Translations under genes and position numbers: made by a program | Shown: piece after piece, positions 1-5,016 of the stretch | Numbering within the stretch: the first letter of the stretch is position 1 | How the letters are laid out: every line of letters begins with the position of its first letter | Assembly: GCA_030037185.1 (NCBI GenBank) | Contig: JASHRR010001088.1 | Location: 1 to 5,016, forward strand | Reading direction: 5' to 3' | Length of the DNA stretch: 5,016 bases | Source of the DNA: Xanthobacteraceae bacterium | GTDB lineage: Bacteria; Pseudomonadota; Alphaproteobacteria; Rhizobiales; Xanthobacteraceae | The notes under the pieces: model-generated | What the model saw: the letters and a program-made list of their open reading frames with translations, nothing else | What the model was told of the DNA's origin: nothing | Database searches by the model: none

Positions 1-706
1 CAGTGGTTCCCAGGAACCAATGGCCGACATCGGCGGAGATGAACCAGCCAATTTCGGCGGGGAGAACGGTCGGAAGCGTATATTTCGCGTTCCCGGCCAC
101 GTAGGTCCCTTCGGCGCCCGAATCCAGGACGGAGGGTGACCAGTATACGCTGCCGCCGAATGCGAATTGATCGTTTACCGCGTAGGTGGCCTTGCCATAA
201 ATCTCCCAGAAGCTCAGATCGGCTTTGATGACGTTGCCGTTGATCGGCAGACCGCCCGTAAGCGGATCGGCATTCGCTGCGCAGTCGCCTGGCACTGCGG
301 CGTTGAAGCACTCTCCGCCCGGATACCAATAGTACCAAGCACCGAAATCGAGCGCGAGCTTGCCGAAGGTCGGCCGGATGCCGCCGTAGAAGTCGATCTC
401 GGCTGCGGCGCGGTTCGGGAACGAGATGCTCTCGCCCGACAGGCCCACATAGCCCTGCAGGCTGTCATTGAAGTTGTACCGCGGCTCGAAATAGGACGCC
501 ACCGACGGACGATGGTTGGATTGGGTAATACCGCGGAAATTATAGTCCGACATGACGGCCGAACCGAACGCGATGTCCCACGGGCTCATCACCGGCGGCG
601 GGGGTGCTTTCGTCGGTACCTTCTTGTCCTTGTCCAAATCCGCCGCCAAACCCAAGCCAGTCGAACAGCCCAGAGCCAGCGCCGCAGCGCACGCGAGTCC
701 CCTCAT
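1..706 (-). CDS. TorF-family putative outer-membrane porin, 3' end cut by window edge
   Basis: Reading from an ATG at 706 down to base 1 gives 235 open codons with no stop, so the C-terminus lies outside the window. Residues 1-22 are a Sec signal peptide (Arg2, hydrophobic stretch, cleavage near GLAA/D). A Lys/Pro-rich linker follows (about 25-42, with four prolines in a row at 35-38). The segment at 50-63, SDYNFRG followed by ITQS, is the recognisable start of the TorF/Gcw_chp family, a beta-barrel-like outer-membrane family of poorly known function. Alternating aromatic strands follow (YFEPRYN at 72-78, WYYWYPG at 124-130). Two cysteines (133 and 142) could close a surface loop by a disulfide. 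A GGGCGGGGG tract just upstream of the ATG is the likely ribosome site. The gene is divergent from the glnK cluster. The family call is from motif memory; the substrate is unknown. Confidence 0.8.
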   Translation of the reverse strand, partial: MRGLACAAALALGCSTGLGLAADLDKDKKVPTKAPPPPVMSPWDIAFGSAVMSDYNFRGITQSNHRPSVASYFEPRYNFNDSLQGYVGLSGESISFPNRAAAEIDFYGGIRPTFGKLALDFGAWYYWYPGGECFNAAVPGDCAANADPLTGGLPINGNVIKADLSFWEIYGKATYAVNDQFAFGGSVYWSPSVLDSGAEGTYVAGNAKYTLPTVLPAEIGWFISADVGHWFLGTT

Positions 707-717
707 TAAATCCCCCG

Positions 718-747
718 CCCTAATGATAGTTGACGGACTCATTAGGG
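718..747. repeat. 9-bp perfect inverted repeat in the porin leader
   Basis: CCCTAATGA at 718-726 and its exact reverse complement TCATTAGGG at 739-747 are separated by 12 bases. The repeat ends 12 bases before the porin ATG on the minus strand, so it would form a stem-loop in the porin mRNA leader or serve as a dyad operator. It has no downstream T-run, so it is not terminator-like. Function is inferred from position only. Confidence 0.55.
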
Positions 748-770
748 CCGTTGAGCAGGCCTGACGCAAG

Positions 771-800
771 CACAAAAAATATTATAACAACATTTTTGTG
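771..800. repeat. 8-bp inverted repeat flanking the proximal porin -10 box
   Basis: CACAAAAA at 771-778 and TTTTTGTG at 793-800 form a perfect inverted repeat with a 14-base spacer. The spacer contains the proximal minus-strand TATAAT (781-786), so a protein bound to both arms would cover the putative promoter. This is a candidate operator; the binding protein is unknown. Confidence 0.45.
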
Positions 801-813
801 AGCAAATATTATA
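781..813 (-). promoter_or_regulatory. Putative porin promoter zone: tandem -10-like boxes
   Basis: On the minus strand there are two TATAAT hexamers, at 813-808 and 786-781, each part of a 10-bp direct repeat (AAATATTATA on plus at 777-786 and 804-813) with a 27-bp period. The proximal copy is preceded by TG one base upstream, giving an extended -10 motif (TGTTATAAT). No good -35 hexamer is present at 16-18 bases from either box. The predicted start would be near 774, leaving a leader of about 68 bases with the inverted repeat at 718-747. AT-rich sequence gives TATAAT by chance fairly often, so confidence is moderate. Confidence 0.45.
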
Positions 814-971
814 CTAAGATCATACGTGTTGCATTTCAGCAACAGGTGTTGTTGGAGGGCTCAAACAGTCAAAAAAGGTGAGACCCGGCATCCTGCACTA
901 CAGCCATGGCGAGCATGTCTACGTGATTTAACCTCTGCCGAGAGAATATTAGGCTGATCGCTGCCGGATCG

Positions 972-983
972 AGGTGATCACCT
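972..983. promoter_or_regulatory. 12-bp perfect palindrome, candidate operator
   Basis: AGGTGATCACCT is its own reverse complement with no spacer. It lies in the middle of the divergent region, far from either start codon (266 bases from the porin start, 318 from glnK). A gap-free dyad of this kind suits a dimeric repressor or activator, but I cannot name a family with confidence, and a chance palindrome is possible. Confidence 0.35.
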
Positions 984-1160
984 GTGAACGGCGACTCTTT
1001 ATTTTTGATTCACTATTCTCCAACCACCTTGCTCCGTTCGATCCGTTCTGATTTCGGCGATCAAAAAATAACCAATAAGATGATTTTTTAGTCAGTGTTT
1101 ATATTTTTTGGATATTTGGCATTCGTGCAGCAAGATCGGACTCGTGAAAATCACTTTGAC

Positions 1161-1204
1161 TCAAGCACTTCCATTCAACGGCTTTCGATTGGCACGGTGC
1201 TTGA
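1161..1204. repeat. 8-bp inverted repeat overlapping the glnK -12 element
   Basis: TCAAGCAC at 1161-1168 is exactly inverted as GTGCTTGA at 1197-1204, with a 28-base spacer. The right arm runs into the -12 part of the putative sigma-54 promoter. The arms carry GCAC/GTGC, which are also the ends of NtrC-type half-sites, but the spacing is not that of a known NtrC site. Confidence 0.4.
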
Positions 1205-1205
1205 T
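1189..1205 (+). promoter_or_regulatory. Candidate sigma-54 (-24/-12) promoter for glnK
   Basis: TTGGCACG (1189-1196) is an excellent -24 element. Four bases later comes TTGAT (1201-1205) where TTGC(A/T) is expected, so the -12 GC is GA. The predicted start is near 1216, giving an 85-base leader. Sigma-54 promoters before glnK-amtB under NtrC control are well known in proteobacteria, and this context raises the odds. The mismatch falls on a normally strongly conserved base, so the site could be weak or decayed. Confidence 0.5.
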
Positions 1206-1234
1206 TGCGTCCTGACCCGGCGGACAGCCATTAG

Positions 1235-1639
<405 letters not shown>

Positions 1640-1717
1640 TGAGATTTGCCCGTGGCGGTCTTGTGGCGCTCATCGTTTCGCCAACCCAAGGTGATCGCCT
1701 CGATGACGTTACTCTTA

Positions 1718-1733
1718 TGGCATGTCATTTGCT
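1718..1733 (+). promoter_or_regulatory. Near-consensus sigma-54 promoter before the small exported protein
   Basis: TGGCAT-GTCAT-TTGCT fits the sigma-54 pattern TGGCAC-N5-TTGC(A/T) with one mismatch (T for C at the end of the -24 box). The invariant GG and GC are exactly 10 bases apart. The predicted start is near 1744, giving a leader of about 114 bases before the gene at 1858. It lies in the 218-base gap after glnK, so the downstream gene could be transcribed independently of the glnK promoter under nitrogen limitation. This is the best sigma-54 match in the window. Confidence 0.6.
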
Positions 1734-1735
1734 CT

Positions 1736-1757
1736 CCTCTGACCCGGGGTTCAGAGG
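1736..1757 (+). other. Stem-loop after the sigma-54 site, upstream of the exported protein
   Basis: CCTCTGA (1736-1742) pairs perfectly with TCAGAGG (1751-1757) around an 8-base loop. No T-run follows, so a rho-independent terminator for glnK is unlikely. It straddles the predicted start site, so it may act as DNA dyad, as an end-stabilising structure on read-through glnK mRNA, or be incidental. Confidence 0.4.
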
Positions 1758-1857
1758 GCAGCGTGCGAAAATCGCGATTCAATCCAACAATCGGCGAGGT
1801 CAACCCGTCGTCTTTCGGGACTCCATTCGCGTAATCCAACTCCTGTGGGAGGCAATG

Positions 1858-2361
1858 ATGAAAACTCTTTTTGGAACGATGTTTGGGTCGGCGATGCTTC
1901 TGGCATCCGCCAGCGCTTTTGCGGCCGGCGGCTATCTTCAGGCCTCGAGCGAAGAAGACCAGATCGTGAAGGAGGCCAACAAGCCCCAGCTGGTTACCAT
2001 GGCGTCCACTGATGCTGCGAAGGGTATCAAGAATAACAAGGGCGTAGTCACCCTCGATCAAACCGGGACGTACTTCACGATCGTTGGGGTTCAGGTTGGC
2101 AGCCGGGGCGGCACCGGCTTAGTGAGACTGTGGTTCCAGACAAACGGCAAGGACGTCGACAACAGCAACTGCGAACAGCTGGTCCCGACCCCTGAGTTCA
2201 CCACGGTCATGATCTCGCAGGGGGTGGGTGAATACAAAAAGGGGGACAAGGTCAATGCGATGATCTCCGGTTCTGAGAAGGGCATTGGTCTCGTCTACAA
2301 GAAGCCGACCGGCGAACCGGCGGTGCCGAGCGTGATCTTCTCAGCCTGGAAAATCGACTGA
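1858..2361 (+). CDS. Small exported protein of unknown function, possible C1q/TNF-like jelly roll
   Basis: I do not recognise a named family. The 167-aa product starts with a clear Sec signal peptide: Lys2, hydrophobic 4-19, and cleavage after AFA at about residue 22, so it should be periplasmic or secreted. The mature part is soluble, has a single Cys (105) and no membrane segment. From residue 62 it shows short alternating strands: VVTLDQTGTYFTIVGVQV, then VRLWFQTNGKDVDNSN (89-104), YKKGDKVNAMISG (126-138) and PAVPSVIFSAWKID at the very end. The order (G-x-Y strand, W...NG...S, GD-x-V, terminal strand) resembles C1q/TNF-like jelly-roll domains and similar phage-virion beta sandwiches; this is an inference. 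GGGAGG at 1847-1852 is 5 bases before the ATG at 1858; an ATG at 1855 is possible but too close. Its place between glnK and amtB, with its own sigma-54 site, suggests a role in nitrogen supply. Confidence 0.8.
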   Translation: MKTLFGTMFGSAMLLASASAFAAGGYLQASSEEDQIVKEANKPQLVTMASTDAAKGIKNNKGVVTLDQTGTYFTIVGVQVGSRGGTGLVRLWFQTNGKDVDNSNCEQLVPTPEFTTVMISQGVGEYKKGDKVNAMISGSEKGIGLVYKKPTGEPAVPSVIFSAWKID

Positions 2362-2380
2362 GCAGCGTGAGTGTCAAGTC

Positions 2381-2408
2381 CAAGGGGCGCCGCAAGCGGT
2401 GCCCCTTG
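2381..2408 (+). terminator. Strong 12-bp hairpin after the exported-protein gene
   Basis: Positions 2381-2392 pair with 2397-2408 (CAAGGGGC...GCCCCTTG, one G-T pair at 2389/2400, then CCG/CGG) around the 4-base loop CAAG. It begins 20 bases after the stop codon at 2361, which is typical of a terminator. The sequence after it (CTATCGTCTGCG) has only scattered T, so it may be a weak or partial terminator, or an mRNA 3'-end stabiliser that sets the ratio of upstream message to amtB message. Confidence 0.6.
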
Positions 2409-2445
2409 CTATCGTCTGCGCGCGAGGAGTGCCTAGCAATCGATC

Positions 2446-2468
2446 GAGCAGTAACGGCAAGACTGCTC
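2446..2468 (+). other. Second stem-loop in the amtB leader region
   Basis: GAGCAGT (2446-2452) pairs perfectly with ACTGCTC (2462-2468) around a 9-base loop. It lies in the 204-base gap between the exported-protein gene and amtB, about 100 bases before the amtB start. With the stronger hairpin at 2381-2408 it makes this leader unusually structured. No separate amtB promoter is evident in the gap: no TGGCAC-type -24 element was found. Confidence 0.4.
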
Positions 2469-2553
2469 TCGACCTTCAAAGCGCCGTGCACATCCGCGCC
2501 GGCGAAACCGGTGCTGCGGCGATGTGACAACCCGCACCTACACCTCCATGGAC

Positions 2554-2558
2554 AGGAG
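2554..2558 (+). promoter_or_regulatory. Ribosome binding site that fixes the amtB start
   Basis: AGGAG lies 7 bases upstream of the ATG at 2566. The two earlier in-frame starts (GTG at 2524, ATG at 2548) have no such site in front, and the AGGAG would fall inside the longer coding sequences. The ATG at 2566 also gives a normal signal peptide. Confidence 0.75.
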
Positions 2559-2565
2559 CAACACC

Positions 2566-4011
2566 ATGACGATCAAGAATCCTAAACGTGCGGGACTCAT
2601 GGCTCTCATTTTCGGAGCCCTGCTCGGCCTGTGCCTTACCGTCTTTGTTTACACGCCGGTCCACGCCCAGGATCAGGCGCCGGCAGCTGAGTCCTCCGGA
2701 GTGACCGTTGAGACGCTGGCGTGCGACTCGAAGGTCCAAAAGGAATGCTCGCCCAATTCAGGCGACACCGCATGGATGCTCACCTCGATGGCCATCGTGC
2801 TGATGATGACCATTCCGGGCCTTGCCTTGTTCTACGGCGGCATGGTGCGCAAGAAGAACGTGGGCGACACCGTGATGACGAGCTTTGCCATCACCTGCCT
2901 CATCAGCATCCTATGGCTGTTCTTTACTTATAGCCTGGCGTTCCGGGAGGGCGGTGAACTCTTCGGCGTGGACGTCGGCTGGTTCATCGGCGGGTTCGAC
3001 CGGGCCGGCCTGCAGAACATCCTGAGCGATATTGCCAACAACAAGGGCAATCCCAATTCTCTAGCGCCGACCATCCCAGAGTCCGTCTATTCGATGTTCC
3101 AGCTCACCTTTGCGATCATCACGGCAGCGCTCGTGGCTGGCTCGTTCGCGGAACGCATGAAGTTCTCGGCCATGCTGTGGTTCATCGGCCTGTGGGCGAT
3201 CTTCGTCTACTCGCCGATCGCCCATTGGGTATGGGGGCCGGACGGTATGTTCAACAGCGCCAATCCCCACAACCTCATCGGCGTGCTGGATTTCGCCGGC
3301 GGCACCGTGGTGCACGTCAATTCAGGCACAGCCGGCCTGATGACAGCGCTGATGCTCGGTAAGCGCACCGACACCGGGCCCGCCCACAATGTCGTGTTGA
3401 CCATGATCGGCGCTTCCTTGCTGTGGGTCGGCTGGTTCGGCTTCAACGCGGGCTCCGCGGTGACCGCAGGCCTGCAGGCAGGTATGGCCATGCTGGTCAC
3501 CCATACCGCCACCGCGACCGCGGGCTTCACCTGGATGATCGTCGAGTGGCTCTTGAAGGGCAAGCCGACCGTGATCGGCATCTGCTCGGGGGCGGTGGCA
3601 GGTCTCGTCGCCATCACGCCCGCCTCGGGGTTTGTGGGCCCGCTCGGCGCGTTCTGGATTGGCATCGCGGCCGGCGTTGTGTGCTACTGGGGCTGCACCG
3701 GACTGAAGGCCATGTTCGGCTACGATGACGCGCTCGACACGTTCGGCGTGCATGCGGTCGGCGGGGCTGCGGGCGCGTTGCTCACCGGCGTATTTGCCGT
3801 CCAGCAATACGGCGGCACCGCTGGCCTACTCGAAGGCAATCCGGTGCAGGTCCTCAACCAAGTTGTCGGTATCGGCATCGTGTTCATCTACGACTGCGTG
3901 GTGACGCTGATCATCCTCAAGATCGTCGACATCTTCATCGGGCTGCGCGTGACCAAGGACGTAGAGCGCGATGGCCTCGACCTGGCGCTCCATGGCGAAA
4001 CCGTGCAGTGA
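2566..4011 (+). CDS. amtB: Ammonium transporter AmtB
   Basis: This 481-aa Amt/Rh-family channel moves ammonium across the inner membrane as a trimer. Residues 1-34 look like a cleavable signal peptide (Lys4, Lys7, hydrophobic 11-28, cleavage near PVHA/QD), as in E. coli AmtB. About eleven membrane segments follow, roughly 69-92, 106-126, 174-194, 201-220, 242-263, 276-299, 304-330, 335-352, 358-379, 394-414 and 431-460. The key residues are present: Phe gate pair F178/F182 (FQLTF), W223 (AHWVW), D242 and H250 (LDFAGGTVVH), W290/F293/S297 (WFGFNAGS) and H395 (FGVHAVGG). The pore twin histidines are therefore intact. The C-terminal tail GLRV...E..GLD..LHGE, which couples to PII proteins, is conserved. 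It is longer than E. coli AmtB (428 aa) because of a longer periplasmic N-terminus with Cys53 and Cys61 and a larger loop at about 126-173. GlnK upstream is the expected cytoplasmic regulator. Confidence 0.96.
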   Translation: MTIKNPKRAGLMALIFGALLGLCLTVFVYTPVHAQDQAPAAESSGVTVETLACDSKVQKECSPNSGDTAWMLTSMAIVLMMTIPGLALFYGGMVRKKNVGDTVMTSFAITCLISILWLFFTYSLAFREGGELFGVDVGWFIGGFDRAGLQNILSDIANNKGNPNSLAPTIPESVYSMFQLTFAIITAALVAGSFAERMKFSAMLWFIGLWAIFVYSPIAHWVWGPDGMFNSANPHNLIGVLDFAGGTVVHVNSGTAGLMTALMLGKRTDTGPAHNVVLTMIGASLLWVGWFGFNAGSAVTAGLQAGMAMLVTHTATATAGFTWMIVEWLLKGKPTVIGICSGAVAGLVAITPASGFVGPLGAFWIGIAAGVVCYWGCTGLKAMFGYDDALDTFGVHAVGGAAGALLTGVFAVQQYGGTAGLLEGNPVQVLNQVVGIGIVFIYDCVVTLIILKIVDIFIGLRVTKDVERDGLDLALHGETVQ

Positions 4012-4080
4012 AGCCGGTCGGACGGCATAAACCGGTGGCACACGCTTACTGATCACTGCGCGCGGACTTCCGCCGATGTG

Positions 4081-4099
4081 GTTGCCGATGGCCGGCAAC
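4081..4099 (+). other. Small stem-loop just upstream of glnB
   Basis: GTTGCC (4081-4086) pairs with GGCAAC (4094-4099) across a 7-base loop, 17 bases before the glnB ATG. The 105-base amtB-glnB gap also has a short CCGGT/ACCGG stem (4014-4018 and 4031-4035). Neither is followed by a T-run, so read-through from amtB seems possible. The glnB ribosome site is poor: GGTGG one base from the ATG and GAG at 4103-4105, 11 bases upstream. Nearby structure could therefore matter for translation. Confidence 0.35.
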
Positions 4100-4104
4100 A
4101 CTGA

Positions 4105-4455
<351 letters not shown>

Positions 4456-4465
4456 CGAAACGGGG

Positions 4466-4481
4466 GCAGCTTCGTCGCTGC
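4466..4481 (+). other. Small stem-loop in the glnB-glnA gap
   Basis: GCAGC (4466-4470) pairs with GCTGC (4477-4481) around the loop TTCGTC, in the 61-base gap between glnB and glnA. No T-run follows, so glnA is probably cotranscribed with glnB, with this stem as a possible processing or ratio-setting element. A weak GG-N10-GC sigma-54-like pattern (4465-4478) overlaps it. Confidence 0.3.
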
Positions 4482-4516
4482 GCACGAACGCCTAAAGACA
4501 AGGGGAATTTGTACAT

Positions 4517-5016
4517 ATGACCACCGCCAACGATGTCCTGAAGTTCATCAGGGACAACGACGTCAAGTTTGCCGATTTCCGCTTCACCGACCCGCGCGGC
4601 AAGTGGCAGCACGTCACTTTCGACATCGGCATGATCGAGGAGGAGACCTTCTCGGAGGGGATGATGTTCGACGGCTCCTCGATCGCCGGCTGGAAGGCCA
4701 TCCATGAGTCCGACATGTGCCTGATGCCGGATCCGAATTCGGCCTGCATCGACCCGTTCTATGCCGAGACGACGCTGGTGCTCGTGTGCGACGTGCTGGA
4801 ACCGACGACCGGCGAGCCTTACAGCCGCGATCCGCGCAGCATCGCCCGCAAGGCTGAGGCGATGGTGAAATCCATGGGCGTCGGCGATACCGTCTATTTC
4901 GGCCCCGAGGCCGAGTTCTTCGTGTTCGACGACGTGCGCTACAGCGCCCAGCCCTATAACACCGGCTTCAGACTCGATCAGGTGGAATTCCCCTCAAACT
5001 CGGACACCGAATACGA
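4517..5016 (+). CDS. glnA: Glutamine synthetase type I, N-terminal part, cut by window end
   Basis: The ATG at 4517 opens 166 full codons to the window edge with no stop; full type I enzymes are about 470 aa, so roughly a third is present. GlnA joins ammonium to glutamate using ATP in the cytoplasm as a dodecamer. The N-terminal beta-grasp domain is recognisable (FRFTDPRGKWQHVTF at 21-35). It is followed by FDGSS at 51-55, whose Asp52 corresponds to the active-site Asp50 of the Salmonella enzyme, and SIAGW at 55-59. The start of the catalytic domain is seen at GPEAEFFVFD (129-138), whose Glu131 and Glu133 are metal ligands. The regulatory adenylylation tyrosine lies beyond the window. An AGGGGA ribosome site lies 10 bases upstream. 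The gene follows glnB by 61 bases, so GlnB and its main target pathway are probably coexpressed. Confidence 0.96.
   Translation, partial: MTTANDVLKFIRDNDVKFADFRFTDPRGKWQHVTFDIGMIEEETFSEGMMFDGSSIAGWKAIHESDMCLMPDPNSACIDPFYAETTLVLVCDVLEPTTGEPYSRDPRSIARKAEAMVKSMGVGDTVYFGPEAEFFVFDDVRYSAQPYNTGFRLDQVEFPSNSDTEY

Noticed and set aside
10..14. Possible lipobox in the porin signal peptide (ALGC, Cys14)
   Set aside because: The residue order before Cys14 does not match the lipobox (Leu at -3 is missing), and a normal signal peptidase I site follows.
167..764. Plus-strand ORFs at 167-709 and 552-764
   Set aside because: They lie opposite the porin gene and its leader; the porin reading has a signal peptide and family motif, while these translations look like antisense noise.
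1117..1132. Another GG-N10-GC sigma-54-like pattern (TGGCAT-N5-CAGCA) upstream of glnK
   Set aside because: The spacing and GC are right but the -12 box lacks TT; the element at 1189 is closer to glnK and has a better -24 box. It could be a minor site.
2524..2565. GTG start at 2524 or ATG at 2548 for a longer AmtB
   Set aside because: The AGGAG site 7 bases before the ATG at 2566 is much better placed, and the extra residues (TTRTYTSMDRSNT) would put a polar extension in front of a normal signal peptide.
4033..4050. Sigma-54-like TGGCAC before glnB
   Set aside because: The -24 box is good, but no TTGC lies at the required spacing: TTAC is one base too close, and at the correct spacing the match is lost.

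Overview
The window looks like a chromosomal piece of an alphaproteobacterium, most likely a member of the Rhizobiales (Bradyrhizobium/Rhodopseudomonas-like). The reasons are the GC-rich coding sequence, the style of the glutamine synthetase and PII proteins, and a divergent TorF-type porin whose mature N-terminus starts with a Lys/Pro-rich linker. No mobile element, tRNA, rRNA or CRISPR array was seen. The genus is inferred from remembered protein style, not from a search.

Layout. Positions 1-706 (minus strand) hold the N-terminal part of a TorF-family putative outer-membrane porin. Positions 707-1300 are a long divergent intergenic region. It has an AT-rich porin promoter zone with tandem -10-like boxes and inverted repeats, a 12-bp perfect palindrome, and a sigma-54-like element before glnK. 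Then, all on the plus strand: glnK (1301-1639), a small exported protein of unknown function (1858-2361), amtB (2566-4011), glnB (4117-4455) and the start of glnA (4517 to the window end).

How the genes work together. AmtB is the ammonium channel. GlnK is the PII protein that normally plugs it when nitrogen is plentiful. GlnB is the second PII paralogue, and GlnA is the ammonium-assimilating glutamine synthetase. The window therefore joins ammonium uptake, PII signalling and assimilation in one colinear cluster. A near-consensus sigma-54 site lies before the small exported protein and a weaker one before glnK, which fits nitrogen-limitation (NtrC-type) control. A strong 12-bp hairpin separates the exported protein from amtB and could uncouple their expression.

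Most interesting points. (1) The 167-aa secreted protein between glnK and amtB has its own candidate sigma-54 promoter. Its beta-rich pattern resembles C1q/TNF-like jelly-roll domains, so it may be an unrecognised periplasmic partner of ammonium uptake. (2) GlnB carries Pro at T-loop position 47, where GlnK keeps the Arg that plugs AmtB. (3) The two PII genes bracket amtB directly upstream of glnA.
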